Positions 32,157 through 40,517 of a stretch of 64,000 bases of DNA are shown here, piece by piece (position 1 is the stretch's first letter; each line of letters begins with the position of its first letter). The stretch is from Aequorivita todarodis. GTDB lineage: Bacteria > Bacteroidota > Bacteroidia > Flavobacteriales > Flavobacteriaceae. Under the pieces are notes generated by a model, which ran no database searches, had not been told where the DNA came from, and worked only from the letters and a program-made list of their open reading frames with translations. The translations under genes and the position numbers were made by a program. The DNA is taken from contig NZ_JAQQTG010000006.1 in the NCBI RefSeq assembly GCF_028561335.1, positions 62,317-126,316 on the forward strand, read 5' to 3'.

Positions 32157-33274
32157 TTCATTGGGCTTCCGTGTGTTCTTTCAATTAGTTTGGGCAATAC
32201 TGAGGGAACAATCTTCGCTATTGAAAACCCTACTTTTGAAGCGAATGGGTTCAACAGGATTTGTTGGATAAACCTTCCCGTTTTTAGTCTTTCCGCAAAT
32301 TCGCCCCTCCAATGGGCTGCGTATGTTTCTTCCAATTTTATTCTGTCAAAACTGCTTTTTTGGAATGCCTCAAAAAACATTTCTGAAAAAATCTGGGCAC
32401 TCCGTATCGCCATTGCCATGCCATTGCCGCAAAGCGGATGGATGAGCCCCGCGCTGTCGCCCAACATAAAGATATGGTTTTCCACAGGTTCTTTTTGATG
32501 AAAAGAAATCTGGCTGATGGTCAAAGGTTTTTTGAAAATCGGTTTTGCTTCATTAAAAAAATGATTCAAATAAGGGTTTTTTGAAAGTTCCTTTTTCTGA
32601 AAAGCATCAATGGCGCCCTGTTTTTTAAAGGATTTGAAGGTTGCTAAATAACAGGCGTTTACGGCATTGGTCTCGGTTTTGCTCAAGCCGCAATATCCTC
32701 CGTTAAAGTTGTGCAACGCTACGGTATCATCGGGAAACCCATATTCGTAATGCGCTTTAACGGCAAGCCAGGGCGCGTTCTTCTTCATAAACCTTCGATT
32801 CAAAAAGGAGTCCAAATTAGATCTTTTTCCGAAGGCGCCTATCACAAAATCTGCATACAATACATCTTTTCTTTGCGTTGTAACCGAAAAGTGATTTTCT
32901 TCAAAAGTTACTTTTTCAACGGTATCAAAAATAATTTCAGCCTTATGCCTTAATAATTCAAAAAACAGATTGTCAAAGGCATACCGACTTATTCCAAACC
33001 CTCCGAGCGATAAACTGGCTTTAAGGGGAAATCCTTTTACATCGGTAATCTCAAATTTTGATATTTTTTTGGCTCCTACTGAAAACGGATCCACTCCCAA
33101 GGAATTTAGGTACGGCAACACTTCGTTGCTCACGTACTCACCACAAACTTTATGATGCGGATACTCGTTTTTTTCGATCAAACAAACTTTACAGTTATTG
33201 TTGGCAAGACGCAAAGCGGCGGTAAGGCCTGCCAACCCACCCCCTATTATTATTATATCCCTTTTATTTGCCAT
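32153..33274 (-). CDS. FAD-dependent oxidoreductase (geranylgeranyl-reductase/hydroxylase type)
   Basis: 373 residues. FAD-binding GxGxxG in IIIGGGLAGLTAALRLA, then KVCLIEKNEYPHHKVCGEYVS and the late FAD motif HIFMLGDSAGLIHPLCGNGMAMAIRSA. This family includes aromatic hydroxylases and prenyl reductases; in a type III PKS operon a hydroxylase forming a hydroquinone is plausible. First gene of the minus-strand cluster. No transporter or regulator is linked to it. Confidence 0.88.
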   Translation of the reverse strand: MANKRDIIIIGGGLAGLTAALRLANNNCKVCLIEKNEYPHHKVCGEYVSNEVLPYLNSLGVDPFSVGAKKISKFEITDVKGFPLKASLSLGGFGISRYAFDNLFFELLRHKAEIIFDTVEKVTFEENHFSVTTQRKDVLYADFVIGAFGKRSNLDSFLNRRFMKKNAPWLAVKAHYEYGFPDDTVALHNFNGGYCGLSKTETNAVNACYLATFKSFKKQGAIDAFQKKELSKNPYLNHFFNEAKPIFKKPLTISQISFHQKEPVENHIFMLGDSAGLIHPLCGNGMAMAIRSAQIFSEMFFEAFQKSSFDRIKLEETYAAHWRGEFAERLKTGRFIQQILLNPFASKVGFSIAKIVPSVLPKLIERTHGSPMK

Positions 33275-33290
33275 TGTTTGCCTTAAAGCT

Positions 33291-33328
33291 AAAAAAAATC
33301 CCGACCAAAAAAAGAGGTGCGGGATTTT
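33291..33328 (-). terminator. Intrinsic terminator downstream of the OmpA-like gene
   Basis: Reading the minus strand, AAAATCCCG (33328-33320) pairs with CGGGATTTT (33303-33295), around a 16-base loop, followed by a T-run (complement of 33291-33298). It lies about 80 bases past the OmpA-like stop and ahead of the FAD oxidoreductase gene, so it separates the two units. Confidence 0.75.
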
Positions 33329-33409
33329 AAATAACTTGAAAATTTTCAGAAAAAATACCTGATTAATAGTTTTGGCCTAAGTTTAAAGTCCATCAAATAT
33401 TTTGATTCT

Positions 33410-34117
33410 CTATTCGCCGGCTTGTTGTTTTGCTTCTTTCTTCATTTTTTCATTTGGAATGATAGCAAGGTTTACACGACGGTTTTTAGCACGGCCTTCA
33501 GCGGTTGAATTATCTGCGATTGGAGCCGTTTCACCGTACCAATTGGTCGTAAACCTGCCGGGGCTTAAACCTTTGTTCTGCACAAAATAATTAGTAACGG
33601 ACTCAGCTCTGTTCTTTGAAAGTGTCATATTCATTTCATCGGCACCAACGCTATCGGTATGGCCCACGACAAGAACATCAGTGTCTGGATATTCTTTCAG
33701 CACATTTGCCAGTTTATCTAAAGTAGCCTGCGAGGCTGCGTTGATGTTGTATTTGCCGGTATCAAAATACACCCCGCTATTTTCATCAAAAGTAATCACG
33801 ATTCCGTCATCCACTCTTTCTACTTGGGCTCCGGGAATTTCTTGCTCAATTTTTTGGGCTTGCTTGTCCATTTTGTTTCCAATAAGAACTCCAGCTCCAC
33901 CCCCAACTACACCTCCAATGACTGCACCAAGGGCTCCGTTGCCGCCTTTGCCAACGTTATTTCCGATAATGGCACCCAAAATGGCACCACTCGTAGCGCC
34001 AATTACGGCACCTTTTTGTTTATTGTTGGCGTTTTTGGTGGCTTCACAGCTTCCAAGGCTCATAACAAGTGTAAAAGCTAAAGCTACTAATGCTATTTGT
34101 TTAAAATATGTCTTCAT
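33410..34117 (-). CDS. OmpA family lipoprotein with glycine zipper
   Basis: 235 residues: lipoprotein signal (LVMSLGSCEA, lipid Cys about 28), a glycine-zipper segment (about 37-85, GAVIGATSGAILGAIIGNNVGKGGNGALG and so on) and a C-terminal OmpA/peptidoglycan-binding domain (about 105-222) with VVGHTDSVGADEMNMTLSKNRAESV and AKNRRVNLAI. It tethers the outer membrane to peptidoglycan. It lies two bases after a lipocalin-like lipoprotein gene and is likely cotranscribed. The Gln/Lys tail is unremarkable. Confidence 0.92.
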   Translation of the reverse strand: MKTYFKQIALVALAFTLVMSLGSCEATKNANNKQKGAVIGATSGAILGAIIGNNVGKGGNGALGAVIGGVVGGGAGVLIGNKMDKQAQKIEQEIPGAQVERVDDGIVITFDENSGVYFDTGKYNINAASQATLDKLANVLKEYPDTDVLVVGHTDSVGADEMNMTLSKNRAESVTNYFVQNKGLSPGRFTTNWYGETAPIADNSTAEGRAKNRRVNLAIIPNEKMKKEAKQQAGE

Positions 34118-34119
34118 AA

Positions 34120-34602
34120 TTATTGTTCGTTTATTTTAGAAAAGTTCATGTTTATTTTAAAAGGTTTGCCATCCAAACTCACGGTTTGTTCCCAGCGCAT
34201 TGAGTTCTCGTTAAGCTGGGCAAGATGCAATCTGAATCCGATTTTATCTTCAGACCTTCCCTTGGCATCCGTTGGTTTTAGCATAAAATCATATAGTCCG
34301 GACGCGGGATCGATTTCTATGATGGTAAAGATGAAATTTCGTTCACCGGTCGGACAGTCTGGGTTGTCAATGGTGTAATTTCCTGTATTGTTATTAGGAA
34401 TAAATCGCCATGTACTGCCTTCAAAACACTCTACGGAAGTTTCGTTGAATAAGGTAACATTAAAAGTTCCGGAAGAATCGTAGGTAATATTGTCCAAAGT
34501 CCAATATCCCTTAATGACTTTTCTTGATTCCTGAACGGTTTTCGGGGTTCCGCAAGAAAAAGCGGTGGCCGCAATAAGGGCCAAAATGAGGATTTTTTTC
34601 AT
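34120..34602 (-). CDS. Lipocalin-like lipoprotein
   Basis: 160 residues, signal with lipobox (AATAFSCGTP, Cys17). Mature part begins with a VIKGYWTLDNITYDSSG strand and shows an eight-or-so strand pattern with two Cys (VECFEG, NPDCPTG), resembling the lipocalin-like lipoproteins of flavobacteria. Ligand unknown. Upstream of the OmpA-like gene in the same operon. Confidence 0.82.
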   Translation of the reverse strand: MKKILILALIAATAFSCGTPKTVQESRKVIKGYWTLDNITYDSSGTFNVTLFNETSVECFEGSTWRFIPNNNTGNYTIDNPDCPTGERNFIFTIIEIDPASGLYDFMLKPTDAKGRSEDKIGFRLHLAQLNENSMRWEQTVSLDGKPFKINMNFSKINEQ

Positions 34603-34644
34603 AAATGATAGTTTGTGTTTAAAAAATAGGTTATGTTAATTTTT

Positions 34645-34806
34645 TTACCTTCTGAATAATCTTGAAAGTAGGGATAGCACTAAAAGCACTATAAAGATGT
34701 AAAAGATAATTTTTGCGATATCAGCTGCACCTTCTGCGATGCCGCCAAATCCAAAAACTGCTGCAATCAATGCAATTACTAGAAAAATAATAATCCAGCG
34801 TACCAT
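34645..34806 (-). CDS. DUF1328 family small membrane protein
   Basis: 53-residue protein on the minus strand, too short for most length cut-offs: [20 protein letters not shown], then [12 protein letters not shown] and a second hydrophobic helix ending SRLFRR. The GFGGIAxGAAxIAK signature between two membrane helices identifies the DUF1328 (YtjA) family, often linked to envelope or general stress. Upstream on the minus strand, TACTTTAG lies close to the start and may be the -7 element. Confidence 0.88.
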   Translation of the reverse strand: MVRWIIIFLVIALIAAVFGFGGIAEGAADIAKIIFYIFIVLLVLSLLSRLFRR

Positions 34807-34903
34807 AATGTTGGGTTTTAATGATTAGTATTTCACTAAAGTAAACAACAATTTTAACACTTGGATTTCCTTTATCTAAAGTTTAACAGCGAATGTTAAA
34901 TTA

Positions 34904-36913
34904 TTAGTAAGACATCAATTCCAATAAGTTTTTTTTGAATTTATCCTTAGGAAGATAGGCAGATTCCAAATTTGCGGCAAAAGGAATAGGCGTTTCCAAG
35001 CTCGCCACACGCTTAACGGGAGCGTCCAAATGCTCAAAACAATTTTCGGTGATCAAAGCCGAAATATCTGAAGCAATACCGCCAAACATTGAATCTTCCT
35101 GCAGGATGATAGCCTTGCCGGTCTTCTTCACTGATTTATAAATAGCTTCGGTGTCCAAAGGAACCAGTGTTCTTAAATCTATAAGGTCTGCTTTGATTTC
35201 CGGATTTTGTTCCAATGTTTCCAAAGCCCAATGTACGCCAGCTCCGTAGGTTATAATTGTATTGTCCTTTCCTTCTTTTAAAAGAGATGCTTTTCCCAAA
35301 GGCAGTGTGTAATAATCCGTTGGCACATCTTGGCGAATACTTCTATACAATGCCTTGTGTTCAAAAAACATCACAGGATTGGGGTCTTCAATACTTGTAG
35401 CCAGCAGCCCTTTTGCGTCATACGGAAATGCGGGATATACAACTTTTAATCCGGGCGTGTGGGTGAACCAAGCTTCGTTAGTTTGGCTGTGGAAAGGCCC
35501 CGCTCCCACTCCTGCGCCACAGGGCATGCGCACAACCACATCTGCTTTTTCGTTCCAGCGGTAATGGCTCTTCGCGAGATAATTTATGATTGGGTTAAAG
35601 CCCGAAGTTACAAAATCGGCAAACTGCATTTCCACCACCGCTTTGTAACCATTAATGGAAAGTCCCATTGCCGCAGAAACAATTGCAGATTCACAAATAG
35701 GTGTATTTCGAACGCGGTCTTTCCCAAATTGCTCCACAAAACCTTCGGTAATTTTAAAAACGCCCCCGTATTCCGCCACGTCCTGGCCCATTATTACAAG
35801 ATTGTCGTGGCGCTCCATGGATTGTTTTAATCCTTGGGAAATGGCATCAATCAAACGAATATTTTCTTTTTCTGAATTTTCCTTAACTTCTTGATATTTA
35901 AAAGGTTTGTAAACATCATTTAATTCATTGGCTTCAGTAGATTCTATCTTTGGTTCCGCAAAGGCAATGTCCAGATTTTCATCTATTTCGTGCTTAAATT
36001 CCTCTTTAAACTCTTGGATTTTTTCTTCGGAAAGAATTCCTTCCCCAAGCAAATAGTTTTCATAATTCAAAAGCGGGTCGCGCAAGCCCCACTCGTCAAT
36101 TAAATCGGTCGGAACATATTTGGTACCGCTCGCCTCTTCATGACCGCGCATTCGGAAGGTTTTGAATTCCAAAAGAATCGGACGCGGATTGGTCCGCATA
36201 CTTTCTACCAAGTCCTTTAATTTTGTGTAAACCTCCAAAATATTGTTTCCTTCAATTATATGGGCTTCCATTCCGTAGCCTATTCCGCGGTCTGCAATAT
36301 GCTCGCAATTGTATTGCTCGTTTGTAGGCGTGGAAAGACCATATCCATTATTTTCAACACAAAACAAAACCGGAAGCTGCCAAACGGAGGCCACGTTCAA
36401 GGCCTCGTGGATATCCCCTTCGCTGGTTCCTCCTTCGCCTGTAAACACGGCGCATACTTTATTGTTTCCCTTCAACTTATTAGCCAGTGCAATTCCATCG
36501 GCAACGCCAAACTGTGGCCCCAAATGTGAAATCATCCCCACAATGTGGAATTCCTGTGTTCCAAAGTGAAAACTTCTATCACGGCCCTTCGTAAAACCGT
36601 TCGCTTTTCCCTGCCATTGCGAAAACAATCTGTGCAACGGAATGTCGCGCATTGTGAAAACCGCGAGGTTTCTGTGCATTGGCAAAATATATTCGTCTTT
36701 GTCCAACACCGCCGTGATTCCCACGGAAATCGCTTCCTGCCCTATGCCGCTGAACCATTTTGAAACCTTCCCCTGTCGAAGCAAAATCAGCATTTTTTCT
36801 TCTATCAGCCTCGGCTTCAACATGCCGCGGTATAATTTTAATAAGGTAGCGTCATCGAGGTCTTTTCGGTTATAGTCGAAGAAAATTTGGGTGGAAGTTT
36901 CTGGTTTCATCAT
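34904..36913 (-). CDS. 2-oxoisovalerate (branched-chain 2-oxoacid) dehydrogenase E1, fused alpha and beta
   Basis: 669 residues. E1 alpha part about 1-335, with the ThDP motif GEGGTSEGDIHEALNVA through VENNGYGLS, and RMRGHEEASG in its later part. E1 beta part about 350-669, with GQDVAEYGGVF and MPCGAGVGAGPFHSQ, and LIDLRTLVPLDTEAI. Fusion of alpha and beta into one chain is usual in Bacteroidota. The enzyme oxidatively decarboxylates branched-chain 2-oxoacids, with E2 and E3 elsewhere, giving branched acyl-CoA primers for iso-fatty acids. Monocistronic. First codons MMKPET: either Met could start. Confidence 0.93.
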   Translation of the reverse strand: MMKPETSTQIFFDYNRKDLDDATLLKLYRGMLKPRLIEEKMLILLRQGKVSKWFSGIGQEAISVGITAVLDKDEYILPMHRNLAVFTMRDIPLHRLFSQWQGKANGFTKGRDRSFHFGTQEFHIVGMISHLGPQFGVADGIALANKLKGNNKVCAVFTGEGGTSEGDIHEALNVASVWQLPVLFCVENNGYGLSTPTNEQYNCEHIADRGIGYGMEAHIIEGNNILEVYTKLKDLVESMRTNPRPILLEFKTFRMRGHEEASGTKYVPTDLIDEWGLRDPLLNYENYLLGEGILSEEKIQEFKEEFKHEIDENLDIAFAEPKIESTEANELNDVYKPFKYQEVKENSEKENIRLIDAISQGLKQSMERHDNLVIMGQDVAEYGGVFKITEGFVEQFGKDRVRNTPICESAIVSAAMGLSINGYKAVVEMQFADFVTSGFNPIINYLAKSHYRWNEKADVVVRMPCGAGVGAGPFHSQTNEAWFTHTPGLKVVYPAFPYDAKGLLATSIEDPNPVMFFEHKALYRSIRQDVPTDYYTLPLGKASLLKEGKDNTIITYGAGVHWALETLEQNPEIKADLIDLRTLVPLDTEAIYKSVKKTGKAIILQEDSMFGGIASDISALITENCFEHLDAPVKRVASLETPIPFAANLESAYLPKDKFKKNLLELMSY

Positions 36914-37006
36914 AAAAAATTTGCAGTATCAAAAGTAGAAAAAAACCCATTGTAACAAGGATTATTAAAGAGAATATTTAGCTGCGGAAAAACTTTTACA
37001 TTTTGG

Positions 37007-37014
37007 TATCTTTG
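37007..37014 (+). promoter_or_regulatory. -7 promoter element of the 2OG oxygenase gene
   Basis: TATCTTTG matches TAnnTTTG exactly, 20 bases before the ATG at 37035. No TTG at the ideal -33 position. Confidence 0.5.
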
Positions 37015-37034
37015 TAGCCTAAATTTTAAATGCT

Positions 37035-37985
37035 ATGAATAATATACCCAGCGTAGATTTGGCAGACTTCCTTTCCGAAGACCCAAAAAGGAAACAGAAA
37101 TTTGTGGACCAAATTGGCTCCGCTTATGAAGATATTGGCTTTGTTTCGCTTAAGAACCATTTCCTCAGTGATAATTTGGTAGATGAACTTTATAAGGAAG
37201 TGAAGAGTTTTTTCGCGCTTCCGCTCGAAGTAAAGAAAAAATATGAAATTGAAGGCCTCGGTGGGCAGCGCGGGTATATTTCCTTCGGAAAAGAACACGC
37301 AAAGGGCAAAAAGGAAGGCGATTTAAAGGAGTTCTGGCATTTTGGGCAGGAACCGACTGATGACGCAAACCTTTCTGAAGAATATCCAAAAAACGTGCAA
37401 GTAAAGGAATTGCCGGATTTCAACCATACGGGCATGGAAGCATACCGAATGCTGGAAAAAACAGGAATATATGTTCTTCGTGCTTTAGCGCTTTATATTG
37501 GATTGGATGAATTTTATTTTGACCATTGGGCCACAAACGGAAACAGCATACTTCGCCCAATCCACTACCCTCCTATCACCGAAGAGCCAAAAGGCGCCGT
37601 GCGTGCGGGAGCCCATGGCGATATCAATTTGATTACCTTGTTGATGGGCGCCTCCGCAGGCGGACTCCAGGTATTGCGCAAAGACGGCGAATGGATTGAT
37701 GCCATCCCCAACGAGGACGAGTTGGTTATAAACGTAGGCGATATGCTGGAAAGGCACACCAATAACAAATTGCGCTCAACCATTCATCGCGTTGTAAACC
37801 CACCGCGCGAAGAATGGGACCAACCACGCTATTCCATCCCTTTCTTTATGCATCCGCGCAGCGATATGAAATTGAATTGTTTGCCAGAATGTATTGACGA
37901 AGAACACCCAAAAGCCTACGAAGATATTACCGCGGGCGAATTTCTGCACCAACGTTTGGTAGAGATTGGATTGATAAAAAAGTAA
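37035..37985 (+). CDS. 2-oxoglutarate/Fe(II) oxygenase, isopenicillin N synthase-like
   Basis: 316 residues with the N-terminal non-haem dioxygenase domain (about 1-120) and the double-stranded beta-helix core. Iron ligands are HGDINLITLL (H-x-D) and the distal His in LRSTIHRVVNPP; 2OG-binding Arg lies in RYSIPFFMHP. Plant- and fungal-type oxidases of this family act on many small molecules; the substrate is unknown. Terminal GEFLHQRL is typical. A low-complexity spacer and a SUI1 gene follow. Confidence 0.9.
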   Translation: MNNIPSVDLADFLSEDPKRKQKFVDQIGSAYEDIGFVSLKNHFLSDNLVDELYKEVKSFFALPLEVKKKYEIEGLGGQRGYISFGKEHAKGKKEGDLKEFWHFGQEPTDDANLSEEYPKNVQVKELPDFNHTGMEAYRMLEKTGIYVLRALALYIGLDEFYFDHWATNGNSILRPIHYPPITEEPKGAVRAGAHGDINLITLLMGASAGGLQVLRKDGEWIDAIPNEDELVINVGDMLERHTNNKLRSTIHRVVNPPREEWDQPRYSIPFFMHPRSDMKLNCLPECIDEEHPKAYEDITAGEFLHQRLVEIGLIKK

Positions 37986-38009
37986 ACAGTCGCAGTGGCA
38001 GTTTGCAGT
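37986..38009. repeat. 24-bp direct repeat, copy 1
   Basis: Exact copy of the sequence at 38369-38392, beginning ACAGTCGCAGTGGCAG. It lies immediately after the dioxygenase stop and upstream of the SUI1 gene. The two copies flank the SUI1 gene, 383 bases apart. A TGAAACCTGAAACCTGAAAC-like low-complexity string follows at about 38013-38028. Confidence 0.9.
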
Positions 38010-38029
38010 TGAACCTGAAACCTGAAACA

Positions 38030-38359
38030 TTGAATTCTTTAGAAGACCAATTAAAAAACCTATTTCCGGACCACGAGCCAAATGATATTCCTGAAGCAGA
38101 GGAAGAATCTACTATTTGGATGCAAGAGGACCCGTTGCTTTGCAAATATGAAAAGCGAAAAGGAAAACCAATAACAATAATAGAAGGTTATACGGGTGCT
38201 GATTCAGATTTTAAAACACTTGCAAAGGAATTGAAACAGTTGTTGAGCGTGGGCGGCAGTTTTAAAAATGAACAGATTATTATCCAAGGCGATTATCGCG
38301 ATAAGATTATGGAGTTTTTAAAAGACAAAGGATTTAAGGTGAAACGAGTGGGCGGGTGA
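38030..38359 (+). CDS. SUI1/eIF1-like translation factor (YciH type)
   Basis: 109 residues from a TTG at 38030. The conserved core LLCKYEKRKGKPITIIEGYTG, LSVGGSFKNEQIIIQGD and FLKDKGFKVKRVGG identifies the SUI1 domain, a relative of eukaryotic eIF1 that may act in start-codon fidelity. No ATG is in a suitable place: other TTG codons at 38003 and 38012 lie within the upstream repeat, so the repeat may have replaced the original start region. Confidence 0.85.
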   Translation: MNSLEDQLKNLFPDHEPNDIPEAEEESTIWMQEDPLLCKYEKRKGKPITIIEGYTGADSDFKTLAKELKQLLSVGGSFKNEQIIIQGDYRDKIMEFLKDKGFKVKRVGG

Positions 38360-38368
38360 AAAAAGTTT

Positions 38369-38392
38369 ACAGTCGCAGTGGCAGTTTGCAGT
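38369..38392. repeat. 24-bp direct repeat, copy 2
   Basis: Exact second copy of 37986-38009, located nine bases after the SUI1 stop. Both copies have the same orientation. A related but shorter CAGTCGC string with an inverse GCGACTG partner occurs at about 43418-43459. Confidence 0.9.
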
Positions 38393-38470
38393 ACCCACCT
38401 TTTCTATACCTTCTAACATTTTAATCCTCTTACGCATGCAGGCTCATAAACCTTTAAAAATTTAAACAAA

Positions 38471-39352
38471 TTGAAATCCCAAACCATACAACCCAGCGAA
38501 CTCATTTTAACACCCGAAGGCAAAATCTACCATTTAGACCTTGCCCCTTCCCAATTGGCGCCCACGGTTATTACAGTTGGCGATCCGGGCCGCGTTGAAA
38601 TGGTTTCAAAATATTTTGACACTATTGAAACCACCGCCCAGCATCGCGAATTTAAAACCCACACGGGCGTCTATAAAGGAAAACGCATCAGTGTGATTTC
38701 CACGGGAATTGGTCCGGACAATATCGACATTGTCTTTAATGAACTCGACGCTTTGGTGAATATAGATTTTGAAAAACGTCAAGTCAACAAAAAGCTCACT
38801 TCACTTGATATTATAAGAATTGGCACTTCCGGAGGGCTAACGCCCGAAATTGAAGTAGATAGTTTTGTGGTGAGTGCTTTGGGAATAGGTTTGGACAACG
38901 TGATGCACTATTACGATAAAACCGATAAAATCTTCAATCGCGATTTCGCGCAATCTTTTATAGACCACACACAATGGAATCCAGACAATTCGGTTCCCTA
39001 TGCTGTGGAAGCCGATAAAGGATTGTTGAAAAAACTCACCTCTGGCAAAACAATTCAGGGAATAACTATTACCAATGTTGGTTTTTACGGACCCCAGGGC
39101 CGGGTACTTCGAGCAAAACTGAAGGATGAAAACCTTAACGAAAAACTGACCTCCTTCCGATATAAAAGAAAAAAAATCACCAATCTGGAAATGGAAACCG
39201 CCACAATGTACGGAATGGCGAAACTTTTGGGCCATCGCGCTGTTTCAATGAACGCTATCGTAGCCAATCGCGCCACGGGAAGTTTTAGTGAAAATGCCTC
39301 AAAAACCATCGATGCCCTTATTCAATATACTTTGGAAAAAATTGCGGAATGA
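38471..39352 (+). CDS. Nucleoside phosphorylase (uridine/purine phosphorylase family)
   Basis: 293 residues, initiated at TTG 38471 as no ATG is near. Family motifs VITVGDPGRVEMV, HREFKTHTGVYKG, VISTGIGPDNIDI and RIGTSGGL hold the phosphate-binding residues; NLEMETATMYG is the nucleoside-binding Glu-Met-Glu motif. Cleaves nucleosides with phosphate to base and ribose 1-phosphate. The next gene overlaps its last four bases (ATGA). Confidence 0.9.
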   Translation: MKSQTIQPSELILTPEGKIYHLDLAPSQLAPTVITVGDPGRVEMVSKYFDTIETTAQHREFKTHTGVYKGKRISVISTGIGPDNIDIVFNELDALVNIDFEKRQVNKKLTSLDIIRIGTSGGLTPEIEVDSFVVSALGIGLDNVMHYYDKTDKIFNRDFAQSFIDHTQWNPDNSVPYAVEADKGLLKKLTSGKTIQGITITNVGFYGPQGRVLRAKLKDENLNEKLTSFRYKRKKITNLEMETATMYGMAKLLGHRAVSMNAIVANRATGSFSENASKTIDALIQYTLEKIAE

Positions 39353-40215
39353 AAAATTTTTTAATCGGCGGCGTGCCGGAACACTTTAACCTACCTTGGT
39401 ATATTGCCCTTCGCGATAAGGAATTTCAAAAACGAGGAATCAACCTACGGTGGAAGGATTACCCCGGCGGCACCGGGGAAATGGCGCAAGCCTTGCGTGA
39501 AAAGGAAATAGATATGGCCGTTATCCTTACCGAGGGCATTGTGCGCGACATAATCAATGGAAACCCTTGCAAGATTGTGCAGGTTTTTGTGAAATCCCCG
39601 TTGCTTTGGGGAATTCACGTTGCCAATACTTCCGAATACAAAAAAGTGAGCGATTTACGAGGAACCGATGCGGCCATTAGCCGCTATGGCTCGGGCTCGC
39701 ACTTAATGGCTTTCGTAAATGCGGAAAATCATAACTGGAATTTAAAGAATGATTTAAAATTTAAGGTGATCCAGGATTTGGATGGTGCCTTGGAAGGGCT
39801 GCCAAAGGGAGACGGCGACTATTTTATGTGGGAAAAATTTATGACCAAACCCTATGTGGACAGCGGTATTTTCCGATTGGTCGGTGAGTCCCCGACCCCA
39901 TGGCCAAGTTTTGTAATAGCCGTTCGGAATGATGTTTTGGAGAAAGATGGCGAAAGCATAAAAGCTATCTTGGAAGTTATAAACGCTGTAACCGAGAATT
40001 TTAAGACCCTGCCAAACATTGATGAAATGATTGCCAAACGCTACGGCCAAAAAATCGAGGACGTGCGGGAATGGCTATCGTTAACCGAATGGAGCGACCG
40101 CCAATTGACTTCGAAAGAGCTGGAAAATATTCAGCAAAAACTGTTGGAATTGGATCTGATTGATGCTAAAATTCAGAAAGACAACATCTTACAAAATTTC
40201 AAAAAAAATTCTTAA
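39349..40215 (+). CDS. PBP2-fold substrate-binding protein, cytoplasmic type
   Basis: 288 residues, resembling NMT1/SsuA-like (Ca3427-like) type 2 periplasmic binding proteins: FLIGGVPEHFNLPWYIALRDKEF, DMAVILTEGIV and AAISRYGSGSHLMAFV. There is no signal peptide or lipobox, and no ABC permease or ATPase gene nearby, so it is probably not a transporter component. Coupled by a four-base overlap to the nucleoside phosphorylase. It may bind a pyrimidine-like metabolite; this is inferred only from the neighbour. Confidence 0.8.
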   Translation: MKNFLIGGVPEHFNLPWYIALRDKEFQKRGINLRWKDYPGGTGEMAQALREKEIDMAVILTEGIVRDIINGNPCKIVQVFVKSPLLWGIHVANTSEYKKVSDLRGTDAAISRYGSGSHLMAFVNAENHNWNLKNDLKFKVIQDLDGALEGLPKGDGDYFMWEKFMTKPYVDSGIFRLVGESPTPWPSFVIAVRNDVLEKDGESIKAILEVINAVTENFKTLPNIDEMIAKRYGQKIEDVREWLSLTEWSDRQLTSKELENIQQKLLELDLIDAKIQKDNILQNFKKNS

Positions 40216-40270
40216 AATTTACGCAACCCAAAAGTAGAAGCTGCATCTTATTGGTATAAAACCAAGTATT

Positions 40271-40378
40271 ATGACTACTTTTTTAATCGTTTTGGGGGCG
40301 TTGTTAGTCACAAACTTCTTGCTATTGCAATTTAGCTGTAACGATACAACCGATCCTGAAGTACCCGAAGAAGAATAG
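40271..40378 (+). CDS. Small single-helix membrane protein
   Basis: 35 residues. MTTFLIVLGALLVTNFLLLQ is one hydrophobic helix, followed by FSCNDTTDPEVPEEE; the Cys after FS is lipobox-like (LQFSC), so it may also be a tiny lipoprotein with an acidic tail. Starts 55 bases after the preceding gene. No homologue recognised. Confidence 0.5.
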   Translation: MTTFLIVLGALLVTNFLLLQFSCNDTTDPEVPEEE

Positions 40379-40517
40379 AAAATTTCTCCCCGTTTCTATT
40401 CTTATTATTTATTTCTTATTGTTTATTGAGATTATCCCTATTTCGGGATTTTGAGTATTTCTTCCAAAATGTTTGCCCAGCGTAATCGAATCAAACTTAT
40501 CGAGCGAAGTCGAAATA

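Noticed and set aside
40431-40455. ATCCC-TATTTC-GGGAT hairpin as a relative of the hisA palindrome
   Set aside because: Only a five-base stem and different core sequence; more likely a weak terminator of the adjacent small gene.
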